A DNA stretch of 7,801 bases, taken from assembly GCF_937949835.1 (NCBI RefSeq), contig NZ_CALEDC010000341.1, positions 1-7,801 on the forward strand. The letters run 5' to 3'. A program made the position numbers and the translations under genes. Positions within the stretch are counted from its first letter, which is position 1. Each line of letters opens with the position of its first letter. The DNA comes from an uncultured Campylobacter sp. GTDB lineage: Bacteria > Campylobacterota > Campylobacteria > Campylobacterales > Campylobacteraceae. The notes beneath the pieces were generated by a model. The model was given only the letters and a program-made list of their open reading frames with translations. It did no database searches and was not told the DNA's origin. This document shows, in pieces, positions 1-5,368 of the stretch.

Positions 1-1398
1 AACCCGTTTAAAAAGAGCTTTTCGGCGCCGCCGCAGCTGCGGCTTAGATGGTGCCGCGCGCTGTGGAGCGACGCCCCGCACGTGGAGGTGAGCGATTATG
101 AAATTTCGCAAAACGTGCCGGTACCCACGATACAAAGCGTGAAATTTCTACTAGAAAAATACGGCATACACGACAAAATCGCGGCGGAGACGGCAGCCTC
201 GGCGAGCGAAACCCCGGCAGCCGTAACGGATAGGGCTCTACCTAACGGCGCAAATATTGCGAATAAAATTTCTGCCTGTGCTTATATTTCGGACAGTGCA
301 GACGAAATTTTACCCGAGAAGACGGACGGGGCTTTGTCGTGCGATATAGGTAAAATTCTAAGCAGCGACACCTGCTCCGCCGATAGTGCGGGCAGGACGA
401 GCATTCCCGCTAACGCAAAAAACGAAGCTCTGCAAGGCGGAATGGCGGATCAAATTTTGGTTGGTAGCAAAAGCGAAATGAACGGAATTTTGCAAAGCAA
501 GGCGGGTGAGATTTCGGCCGACGGTAGAAATAAGGCGGGTAGCGCAAACGATGTGAGCAAAATTTCAAACGCGGACAAAATTCCAAGCACAAGCGAAATT
601 TCAAGCGGCAATGCAAATTGCATTGCCGATACAGGTGATGTGAATGACGCAAATAGTGCAGGTGACACAGGCGGCGTAAATTGCATGAATGGCCCAAATG
701 ACATGCATGACGCAAGCGATGCGAGCGACATAAATGATACGAACGACGCGCATAGCGCAGGCAACGCAGTAAATTGCATAGGTAGCACAGGCGACACGGA
801 TACAATCTCAAAACTCTACATCGTCGTGGGTGCCGATAACCTAGCCGAGCTTCATAAATGGCGCGATTTTGGCGAGTTGCAGAAATTAGCGGAGTTTGCG
901 GTGCTTACGAGGCCAGGCTACGAGATCCCGCGGCAGTGGGCGGCTCTAAAGCGCATCGAGATTACCGTAGATACGAGCTCAAGCGGTTTTAGGCGAGATT
1001 TCAAAGGCGAAATCCCGCCCAAGATCGCAGCAGAGGTCATAAAATTTTATAAAAGGAAAGATATGCAAGATCCAAAGCAAAGGGCGGAGCGGATCGCCGA
1101 AATTTTAAACGAAAAGAAAGCCGAAGATGTCCAGATCATCGATATGAGTGAGCGCGAATACATCGCAAAACTCGTAGTAATAGCCACTACGCTAACCTCC
1201 CGCCACGCAGCCTCGCTTATCGAGGAGCTAAAAAGCGTGCTAAAGCCGCTCGGCGAGGAGTTTTTGGCTATCGAAAGCGGCGATGAGTGGAGTGTCGTCG
1301 ATCTCGGCGACATCATAGTCCATCTCATCAGCGAGGCTTACCGCGCCAAATACAATATCGAGGACTTCCTCGACAAACTCAAAAAAGAGCAATTTTAA
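1..1398 (+). CDS. nadD: NadD-RsfS fused open frame (5' end outside window): nicotinate-nucleotide adenylyltransferase + ribosomal silencing factor
   Basis: The frame is open from base 1 to the TAA at 1396-1398, so the true start lies upstream; the GTG at 82 is internal, because codons 1-27 (NPFKKSF...) already read as NadD. NadD adenylates nicotinate mononucleotide to deamido-NAD in cytoplasmic NAD synthesis. Counting from the first codon, residues 1-59 are NadD (NPFK, then SQNVPVPTIQSVKFLLEKYG). Residues 60-270 are a low-complexity insert. NadD resumes at 271-354 with LYIVVGADNL, KWRDF, TRPGYEIP and TSSSGFR, the usual SSxxxR nucleotide-binding motif. The GxFxPxHxGH motif would lie upstream. 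With no stop, the frame runs into a complete RsfS domain from Met355. In C. jejuni these are two adjacent genes. Either a fusion protein is made, or RsfS also starts internally. Domain calls are firm; the protein's final form is uncertain. Confidence 0.9.
   Translation, partial: NPFKKSFSAPPQLRLRWCRALWSDAPHVEVSDYEISQNVPVPTIQSVKFLLEKYGIHDKIAAETAASASETPAAVTDRALPNGANIANKISACAYISDSADEILPEKTDGALSCDIGKILSSDTCSADSAGRTSIPANAKNEALQGGMADQILVGSKSEMNGILQSKAGEISADGRNKAGSANDVSKISNADKIPSTSEISSGNANCIADTGDVNDANSAGDTGGVNCMNGPNDMHDASDASDINDTNDAHSAGNAVNCIGSTGDTDTISKLYIVVGADNLAELHKWRDFGELQKLAEFAVLTRPGYEIPRQWAALKRIEITVDTSSSGFRRDFKGEIPPKIAAEVIKFYKRKDMQDPKQRAERIAEILNEKKAEDVQIIDMSEREYIAKLVVIATTLTSRHAASLIEELKSVLKPLGEEFLAIESGDEWSVVDLGDIIVHLISEAYRAKYNIEDFLDKLKKEQF
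178..810 (+). repeat. Low-complexity insert inside NadD
   Basis: About 211 codons (residues 60-270 of the open frame) separate NadD segments that are normally joined by only a few residues. The encoded stretch is rich in Ala, Ser, Asp, Asn and Gly, and I see no recognisable fold. The last roughly 70 residues have no Lys or Arg and many Asp, so the segment is acidic. It includes six Cys, three of them in Asn-Cys pairs (NANC, GVNC, AVNC). Short AAATTT-type runs recur about every 40-60 bases in its first two thirds. The frame is kept throughout. It is probably disordered; a function is not evident. Confidence 0.75.
643..779 (+). repeat. Degenerate tandem repeat of about 93-99 bp in the NadD insert
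   Basis: Bases 643-670 (aatgacgcaaatagtgcagg...) match 742-769 (aacgacgcgcatagcgcagg...) at 21 of 28 positions, mostly transitions. Each copy is followed by the identical 11-mer gtaaattgcat (676-686 and 769-779). A related gcaaattgcat occurs at 613-623. At protein level this gives NDA(N/H)SAG(D/N) followed by VNC(M/I), a unit of about 31-33 residues. Confidence 0.65.
1051..1065 (+). promoter_or_regulatory. Internal ribosome binding site and ATG for RsfS
   Basis: AAAAGGA at 1051-1057 followed 5 bases later by ATG at 1063. The site lies inside the continuous NadD-RsfS frame, exactly where RsfS proteins normally begin, and suggests a free RsfS could be made alongside any fusion protein. Confidence 0.5.
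1063..1398 (+). CDS. rsfS: RsfS ribosomal silencing factor (C-terminal part of the fused frame, possible separate product)
   Basis: From the ATG at 1063 the frame encodes 111 residues, the normal size of RsfS (YbeB/Iojap family). RsfS binds ribosomal protein L14 on the 50S subunit and blocks subunit joining when nutrients are short. The family signatures are visible: IAEILNEKKAEDV near the start, then VVIATTLTSRHA, EGD-like GDEWSVVDLGDIIVHL, and a C-terminal YRAKYNIEDFL. An AAAAGGA Shine-Dalgarno sequence at 1051-1057 lies 5 bases before this ATG, so an independent start is credible even though the frame is continuous with NadD. This is an internal portion of the larger frame, not a second non-overlapping gene. 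The transporter start follows 9 bases after the stop. Confidence 0.75.
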   Translation: MQDPKQRAERIAEILNEKKAEDVQIIDMSEREYIAKLVVIATTLTSRHAASLIEELKSVLKPLGEEFLAIESGDEWSVVDLGDIIVHLISEAYRAKYNIEDFLDKLKKEQF

Positions 1399-1410
1399 GG
1401 AGGGAGCGTG
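1397..1410 (+). promoter_or_regulatory. Strong Shine-Dalgarno and GTG start of the NSS transporter
   Basis: AAGGAGGG at 1397-1404 overlaps the last two bases of the upstream TAA stop and precedes GTG at 1408 by three bases. It decides the GTG start and makes co-transcription with the nadD-rsfS frame likely. Confidence 0.75.
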
Positions 1411-2775
1411 CCGAGACAGACCTGGAGCAGCAAGCTCACATATATCTTAACCGTCGCGGGCGCCACGATAGGCTTTGGTTGTACGTGGCGATTTCCATAT
1501 TTAGTCGGGCAAAACGGCGGCGGCGCCTATGTGCTCATATTTTGCATCGCGATGATCGTGCTTGGAATCCCGATGATCTTAGTAGAAAACGTCATCGGAC
1601 GTCGCGCGCTAAGAAACTGCGTCGATGCCTTCGCAGCGCCTAAAAAGGACGGCTCACGCATAAAGCCCGCATGGAAGATCGTAGGCATCATGGGCGTAAT
1701 CGGCGCGTTTGGAATTTTAGCCTATTATATGGTCCTCGGCGGCTGGGTGCTAACCTACATCGTAAACATCGTAAGCGGCAACTTCGACCTCTCCGCGCGG
1801 ATCACAGATCCCGCATTTACGCAGAAATTCTACGCAGATCATATCGAAAACAGCCCGCTTGGCGTCGGAACTTACACGCTCGTTTTCATAGCGATCAACT
1901 GGTACATTTTGAAAAACGGCATCATCGAGGGGATCGAAAAATTCGTAAAATTTCTAATGCCCGCGCTATTTTTGTGCTTCATCGCGGTGATCCTTACAAA
2001 TTTAACGCTTGAGGGCGCAAAGGAAGGCGTGAAATTTTATCTCGGCGTCGATTTTGCCAAGATTACGCCCAAGCTTTTGATCGACGTTTTGGGTCAGGTC
2101 TTTTTCGCGCTCTCGCTCGGTTTCGGCGTGATGATCACGCTATCTAGCTTCCTCAACAAAGACGAGAAGTTGATGCAAACGGCCACCATCACCGCGGTCG
2201 TAAACACCCTCATCGCCGTGCTTGCGGGCTTTATGATCTTTCCGTCGCTCTTTAGCGCGGGGCTTGAGCCGAGCAGCGGCTCGTCGCTGGTTTTTAAGAG
2301 CCTGCCGATCGCGTTTTCGCACATGCCGTTCGGCAACGCCGTCGCGGTGGTCTTTCTCTCGATTTTGCTTATCGCCGCGCTTACGACGTCGATCACGATC
2401 TATCAGGTCATCATAAATTTCGTCGAGGAGCGCTTCGGCTTTTCAACGTTAAAGGCGGTAAATTTAACGCTCGGCGGCGTCTTCGTGCTCGGCAACCTGC
2501 CCTGCATACTCTCAAGCAGCGTGCTTGCGGACGTTAAAATTCTGGGGCGCTCGGTTTTCGACGCCTTCGACTTCGTAAGCGCGAACGTATTTTTCGTGCT
2601 AACGGCGCTTCTATGCTGCATCTACGTGGGCTGGGTGCTAAAAAAGGACGCGATCTACGAGGTTACAAACGAAGGCGATCTGGGTGCAAGACTCGCAGGA
2701 GTTTGGTTTTTATACGTCAAATTTATCCTGCCGCTCATCATCGCGGTGATCTTCGGATACGGGATTTTCGGCTAA
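1408..2775 (+). CDS. Sodium-dependent transporter, neurotransmitter:sodium symporter (NSS/SNF) family
   Basis: A 455-residue inner-membrane protein expected to import an amino acid or related solute with Na+. Family marks: TM1 GATIGFGCTWRFP at 18-30 followed by GQNGGGAY; GIPMILVENVIGRR at 53-66; YY at 106-107; the TM6-TM7 stretch GQVFFALSLGFG at 229-240; and TM8 IAALTTSIT at 322-330. I count about 11 hydrophobic helices ending at the C-terminus, so the twelfth helix of LeuT is missing, as in other bacterial 11-helix members. Aligned from memory to LeuT, Na2-site residues are kept (A323, T326, T327), but Na1 ligands Asn27 and Thr254 become Cys25 and Ala234; Asn286 is kept as N266. GTG start with a strong ribosome site directly after rsfS. 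The substrate cannot be read from the sequence. Family assignment is secure. Confidence 0.93.
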   Translation: MPRQTWSSKLTYILTVAGATIGFGCTWRFPYLVGQNGGGAYVLIFCIAMIVLGIPMILVENVIGRRALRNCVDAFAAPKKDGSRIKPAWKIVGIMGVIGAFGILAYYMVLGGWVLTYIVNIVSGNFDLSARITDPAFTQKFYADHIENSPLGVGTYTLVFIAINWYILKNGIIEGIEKFVKFLMPALFLCFIAVILTNLTLEGAKEGVKFYLGVDFAKITPKLLIDVLGQVFFALSLGFGVMITLSSFLNKDEKLMQTATITAVVNTLIAVLAGFMIFPSLFSAGLEPSSGSSLVFKSLPIAFSHMPFGNAVAVVFLSILLIAALTTSITIYQVIINFVEERFGFSTLKAVNLTLGGVFVLGNLPCILSSSVLADVKILGRSVFDAFDFVSANVFFVLTALLCCIYVGWVLKKDAIYEVTNEGDLGARLAGVWFLYVKFILPLIIAVIFGYGIFG

Positions 2776-2782
2776 ATTTAAA

Positions 2783-2818
2783 GCCGCGAGAGTTTTAAAT
2801 TTTAAATTTGTCCGCGGC
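2783..2818 (+). other. Weak inverted repeat just after the NSS transporter
   Basis: gccgcg (2783-2788) pairs with cgcggc (2813-2818) around an AT-rich loop, starting seven bases after the stop codon. There is no T-run after it, so it is only a possible transcript-end structure. Confidence 0.25.
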
Positions 2819-2828
2819 GGTGCGATAG

Positions 2829-2840
2829 AATTTTAAAATT
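2829..2840. repeat. Recurring 12-bp palindrome AATTTTAAAATT
   Basis: The exact palindrome aattttaaaatt occurs at 2829-2840, 3097-3108, 4106-4117 (touching the sodB stop) and 7019-7030 (inside pyrF). A near copy lies at 3142-3153, and many shorter AAATTTTAA variants are found elsewhere. This is far more than expected by chance in DNA of this composition. It is probably a genome-wide sequence habit rather than a site for one gene. Confidence 0.6.
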
Positions 2841-2953
2841 TCATCTGCTCCGTTACATGCACTGCGGCGTAAGTTTTTACTCGGTGCGACACATTGTATT
2901 GAAACTTGCGGTACGGCGGTCTTGCGACTAGGTGCGAGACACTGCACCGCAGT

Positions 2954-2959
2954 TATAAT
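2954..2959 (+). promoter_or_regulatory. Candidate -10 box (TATAAT) in the 2776-3218 intergenic region
   Basis: A perfect TATAAT lies in gttataatataaattc. No protein frame follows for 250 bases, but two hairpins do (2971-2985 and 3020-3071), so it could start a structured untranslated RNA or a long lysE leader. No clear -35 box is visible, which is usual for Campylobacter sigma-70 promoters. Confidence 0.3.
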
Positions 2960-2970
2960 ATAAATTCAGC

Positions 2971-2985
2971 GCAGGCGTAGCCTGC
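2971..2985 (+). other. Small perfect hairpin
   Basis: gcaggc (2971-2976) pairs with gcctgc (2980-2985) around a three-base loop, twelve bases after the TATAAT at 2954-2959. It would sit at the extreme 5' end of any transcript from that site. Confidence 0.4.
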
Positions 2986-3003
2986 CCCTTGTAAAGCGTC
3001 GTC

Positions 3004-3071
3004 GGGGGTTAGGTGGGGTTTGGGGCGGGAAGGGGAGCGACCTCGCAATTCAAGCCCCCTTCCCGCCCCAA
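3004..3071. repeat. G-rich tract with a 16-bp perfect inverted repeat
   Basis: The arm 3020-3035 (ttggggcgggaagggg) is the exact reverse complement of 3056-3071, with a 20-base loop. The left side, 3004-3035, has five runs of three to five G separated by one to six bases, which fits a G-quadruplex as well as a hairpin. No T-run follows on either strand, so it is not a typical intrinsic terminator. It may be an intergenic repeat family or part of an RNA. Confidence 0.7.
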
Positions 3072-3133
3072 GAAAAGTTTGGGTGCGGCGCGGCGGAATT
3101 TTAAAATTTTATTCGCCTCAGCGCAGCGCGTTA

Positions 3134-3197
3134 AATTTTAGAATTTTAAAATCTATCGCAGCGGCGCCGTATCGCGATAGATAAAATTTAAAATTTA
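3134..3197 (+). other. Hairpin in the leader of the LysE-family gene
   Basis: atctatcgc (3151-3159) pairs perfectly with gcgatagat (3174-3182) around a 14-base loop containing ggcgcc. The flanking AT-rich arms can extend the stem if the four A bases at 3183-3186 bulge out. It ends about 20 bases before the start codon. The rest of 2776-3218 holds no protein-coding sequence I can support. Confidence 0.45.
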
Positions 3198-3218
3198 GCC
3201 GCAATTTAGGGGTTTTCA

Positions 3219-3800
3219 ATGCTTCTGTTTTTCCTTACGATCTTCCCGATATCGCTGATGCCGGGCATCAACATGACCTACGCGCTAAATCTCGGCATCG
3301 CGCGCGGCTATCTTAGGGCGCTGCCCGCGTTGCTCGCGCAGGTGCTAGGCGTCGCAGCCGTGGCGCTTGCGTGCATATTCGGCGTCGCGGGCATTCTGCT
3401 TGCGCACCCTGCGGCGCTTAGCGCGATTAAAATTTTAGGCGGCGCGTATATTTTCTATCTGGGCGTCGCGACCTTTTTAGCGCGCGGAAATTTTAAGCTG
3501 CAAAAACAGAAGCGCAGCGAAAATATCTTCCTCCAAGGCCTCGTAGTCGCGGTCTCAAACCCCAAGGCGTGGATATTTTTCACCGCGCTCTTTCCGCCAT
3601 TTTTGGACGCGGACAATCTTTTCGGCGCGCGCACCTTCGCTCTCGTGGCGATCTTGTGCGTGAGCGAAAGCATCTGCCTTAGCATCTACGCGCTGGGCGG
3701 AGCGGTGCTAAAAAATCTGCTGAAAACCCATCTAAAATACCTCGAAATTTTCTGCTCGGTGCTGATGTGCGCGATCGGGCTGTGGATGATTTTGGGCTAA
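3219..3800 (+). CDS. LysE/RhtB-family amino-acid exporter
   Basis: A 193-residue, almost entirely hydrophobic inner-membrane protein, the normal length for the LysE/RhtB/CadD superfamily of exporters of amino acids and similar small molecules. Visible marks are the N-terminal MPGINMTYALNLGIARGY (13-30, the PGxN motif), the ALPALLAQVLGVA helix, KILGGAYIFYLGVATFL (70-86) and the GLVVAVSNPKAWIFFTALFPPFL stretch (106-128, family NPKxxxFF motif). About six hydrophobic helices are seen, with a short basic loop (KLQKQKR) in the middle. ATG is preceded by an AGGGG ribosome site (3208-3212). It stands alone: a 443-bp non-coding region lies before it, and the next gene is convergent. Substrate unknown; family assignment is secure. 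Confidence 0.88.
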   Translation: MLLFFLTIFPISLMPGINMTYALNLGIARGYLRALPALLAQVLGVAAVALACIFGVAGILLAHPAALSAIKILGGAYIFYLGVATFLARGNFKLQKQKRSENIFLQGLVVAVSNPKAWIFFTALFPPFLDADNLFGARTFALVAILCVSESICLSIYALGGAVLKNLLKTHLKYLEIFCSVLMCAIGLWMILG

Positions 3801-3875
3801 AATTTTGATTGGACTTAGCGCCCGGGTTTTGATGAAATTTTAAATTTAAAAGATAGATTGAAAAGCGGTATTGCT

Positions 3876-3913
3876 GCGGCTAAATCTCAAGAAAGCCTTT
3901 AAAATTTAGCCGC
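3876..3913. terminator. 10-bp hairpin downstream of the LysE-family gene
   Basis: gcggctaaat (3876-3885) is the exact reverse complement of 3904-3913, with an 18-base loop. It lies 76 bases after the lysE-type stop, between two convergent genes. AT-rich sequence follows on the plus strand (gaattaaaatttt) but there is no clean T-run, so termination is only suggested. Confidence 0.35.
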
Positions 3914-3952
3914 TAGCTTTGAATTAAAATTTTAAGCGATCGATCGCGTACA

Positions 3953-4107
3953 GCAAGCGCCACGGCGATTATCGTCTAGGGTCGCTTGCGGTGCGTCTAA
4001 ACGATTTGCGGGCGATGATTCTTATCCGCAAGCGAACGGACGTCGCGTTTAAGCGGTTTTGGCTTTGTGAAGCATCACCGCATCCGTTCGCGCCGCGTCC
4101 GCTTAAA
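3953..4107. other. Cluster of mutually exclusive inverted repeats between convergent genes
   Basis: tcgcttgcgg (3982-3991) pairs perfectly over 10 bp with 4026-4035, but part of it can pair instead with gcaagcg at 3953-3959. The bases at 4032-4039 (gcgaacgg) pair with 4084-4091, and tttaagcgg (4048-4056) pairs with ccgcttaaa (4099-4107), giving an interleaved, pseudoknot-like order. It lies in the 316-bp gap 3801-4116, just past the sodB stop on the minus strand. No supported protein gene or T-rich terminator is present. Confidence 0.5.
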
Positions 4108-4116
4108 TTTTAAAAT

Positions 4117-4740
4117 TTAATCTCTGCCGTGAAGCTCGTCCATATAAAATTTCACCGAGCCGAGACCCTCTTTTTTCGCCCATTCGTAGGCGCTTGAGAC
4201 GAACTCCCAGTTGATGCCCGCGTAGAATTTCTCCAAATATTTCGGGCGCGCATTGTGCTCATCGATGTAGTACGCGTGTTCCCAAACGTCCACGACTAGA
4301 AGCGGCACGAGCCCTTCGGTCACCGGCGTAGCGGCGTTTTGAGTCGCTTTGATGCAAAGCTTGCCCGATTTCGGATCGTAAGCGAGCCACACCCAGCCCG
4401 AGCCGAAATGCGCCGTAGCGGCAGCCAAAAACTCGCTTTTAAAATCCGAGAAATTTTCTGCTAGCGTCGATTTTAGCTCCGCAGAAGCCTCGCTAGGTTT
4501 TGCGATGCAATCCCAGTAAAAATCGTGGTTGTAAACCTGCGCAGCGTTGTTAAAAAGCCCGCCGCTAGCAGCCGTTACGATCTCGTAAAGCCCCTTGCCC
4601 GCAAACTCGCCCGATTCGGTAAGTTTATTTAAATTTGCCACATAGGTCGCGTGGTGCTTGCCGTGGTGATAATCACAGGTTTGCTTGCTTACGACCGCGT
4701 TGTGCGCCGCATCGAACGGCAACTCTCTAAGTTTAAACAT
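4117..4740 (-). CDS. sodB: Iron superoxide dismutase
   Basis: A 207-residue cytoplasmic enzyme converting superoxide to oxygen and hydrogen peroxide. The N-terminal helical hairpin has YHHGKHHATYV (24-34), and the second helix has GGLFNNAAQVYNHDFYW (60-76). FGSGWVWL (112-119) and DVWEHAYYIDEHNARPKYLE (151-170) complete the fold. By alignment to E. coli SodB the metal ligands are His25, His72, Asp151 and His155, all present. Gln68 in NNAAQ is the iron-type second-shell residue, so this is the Fe rather than the Mn form. Compared with E. coli, Tyr is replaced by His in HYGKHH (residue 26), which is not a ligand. Start ATG follows AAGGAG (minus strand, 4748-4753). Divergent from the broken SMR gene, it has its own promoter and likely operator. 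Identification is secure. Confidence 0.96.
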   Translation of the reverse strand: MFKLRELPFDAAHNAVVSKQTCDYHHGKHHATYVANLNKLTESGEFAGKGLYEIVTAASGGLFNNAAQVYNHDFYWDCIAKPSEASAELKSTLAENFSDFKSEFLAAATAHFGSGWVWLAYDPKSGKLCIKATQNAATPVTEGLVPLLVVDVWEHAYYIDEHNARPKYLEKFYAGINWEFVSSAYEWAKKEGLGSVKFYMDELHGRD

Positions 4741-4770
4741 CTTTCTCTCCTTGAAATGAATTTTGAAGCG

Positions 4771-4776
4771 ATTATA
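4771..4776 (-). promoter_or_regulatory. sodB -10 box (TATAAT)
   Basis: On the minus strand the sequence reads ttaggctataatcgc, with a perfect TATAAT about 30 bases before the ATG. It would give a 5' leader of roughly 20-25 bases with the AAGGAG ribosome site inside it. Confidence 0.65.
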
Positions 4777-4794
4777 GCCTAAAATTTCTAAACG

Positions 4795-4813
4795 AATAAT
4801 AAAATTTATTATT
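4795..4813. promoter_or_regulatory. Perfect 19-bp AT palindrome over the sodB -35 region, candidate Fur/PerR-type operator
   Basis: aataataaaatttattatt has two perfect 9-base arms around one central base. It begins 18 bases upstream of the sodB -10 box, covering the place of a -35 element. It matches the classical 19-bp Fur box (GATAATGATAATCATTATC) at 13 positions. Iron- or peroxide-responsive control of sodB is known in related bacteria, for example Fur on Helicobacter pylori sodB, but control here is inferred. Confidence 0.5.
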
Positions 4814-4857
4814 TAGGATTAATTTTAAGATGAATTTTAATCTAAGCTCGCTCCTAA

Positions 4858-4863
4858 TATAAT
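4858..4863 (+). promoter_or_regulatory. Candidate -10 box (TATAAT) for the SMR gene
   Basis: A perfect TATAAT lies in cctaatataatctcgc, 30 bases before the ATG at 4894, which has AGGCGG (4885-4890) as its ribosome site. The promoter appears intact although the gene it serves carries an early stop. Confidence 0.5.
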
Positions 4864-4893
4864 CTCGCTTTAAATTTAAAATTTAGGCGGTTT

Positions 4894-5283
4894 ATGAAGA
4901 CCAAAGGCTTTGCTTCTGTACTCATCGGAGCGCTTTTTGAGTGCGGCTAGGCTTACGGACTTAAGCACGCTTCTAGTACGCACGATTGGCTACTGACCGT
5001 CACCTGCGTAATTGCGAGCTTTTTTATATTTATGCTTGCTTTAAAATACATCGGCGCGGTACTCGCATACGTCCTATACACGGGGCTCGACGCACTTTTT
5101 ATCGTCTTGCTTGAAACGATCGTCGCGCTAAAAGAGGACTCGGAGATTAACCTGCTTCGCATATTTTTCATATTCACGCTAAGCTTATGCACAGGTATCG
5201 GCACGATCGGTGCTGTGATTCTAGGCGTATTCATCCACCGCGAGAAAATTTCTGCGCGCAAAGCACCCTCTTATTTCTCATAA
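4894..5283 (+). pseudogene. Small multidrug resistance (SMR) family transporter, disrupted by an in-frame TAG at codon 19
   Basis: Reading from ATG 4894 gives MKTKGFASVLIGALFECG, then TAG (4948-4950), then AYGLKHASSTHDW and on to the TAA at 5281-5283 in the same frame. SMR proteins usually have Trp at this place (ECGWAYGLKHA-type), so one G-to-A change (TGG to TAG) explains the break. The essential membrane Glu of TM1 (EmrE Glu14) is kept as Glu16. Three more hydrophobic segments follow, including KYIGAVLAYVLYTGL. Without the stop the protein would be 129 residues, slightly longer than the usual 105-115. The TM3 glycine motif (TGIGTAG-like) reads TGLDALF and the C-terminus is unusual, both hinting at relaxed selection. 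A restart at ATG 5032 would lack TM1 and its Glu. Probably inactive; readthrough or a sequencing error are alternatives. Confidence 0.75.
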
Positions 5284-5325
5284 TTTCAAGTGCCGTGATG
5301 TTTAAATTAATTTAGAATTTTGGCG

Positions 5326-5351
5326 AATTTAGCTAAGCTTAGCGCTAAATT
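5326..5351 (+). other. Nested dyad in the ribH leader
   Basis: aatttagc (5326-5333) is the reverse complement of gctaaatt (5344-5351), and inside it lies the perfect 12-bp palindrome gctaagcttagc (5332-5343). It ends 17 bases before the ribH ATG and 6 bases before its AAAGGA site (5358-5363). It is too small and lacks the conserved parts of an FMN riboswitch. It could be an operator or a leader hairpin. Confidence 0.4.
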
Positions 5352-5368
5352 TAACGCAAAGGAAAACC

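Noticed and set aside
410..811. Long open frames on the minus strand opposite the NadD insert
   Set aside because: They lie wholly within the low-complexity insert, have odd Cys/His/Arg/Leu-rich or Phe/Ser/Ala-rich compositions, lack a ribosome site and resemble no family. They mirror the biased codons of the plus-strand gene.
2883..2944. Direct repeat ggtgcgacacattg / ggtgcgagacactg as a possible repeat array
   Set aside because: Only two imperfect copies (12 of 14 bases) 48 bases apart. There is no further copy, no spacer regularity and no cas gene, so there is no CRISPR or other array.
3919..4113. Plus-strand open frame between the lysE-type gene and sodB (about 64 codons from TTG, 40 from GTG 3991)
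   Set aside because: No ribosome site, no recognisable protein, and the region is dominated by inverted repeats. It is probably chance.
5032..5283. Separate 83-residue membrane protein starting at ATG 5032
   Set aside because: It is the back part of the SMR gene in the same frame as ATG 4894. A start here would lose TM1 and its essential Glu, and no good ribosome site is seen.
5284..5368. FMN riboswitch upstream of ribH
   Set aside because: The gap is only 85 bases and shows a simple nested palindrome, not the multi-helix conserved RFN core.
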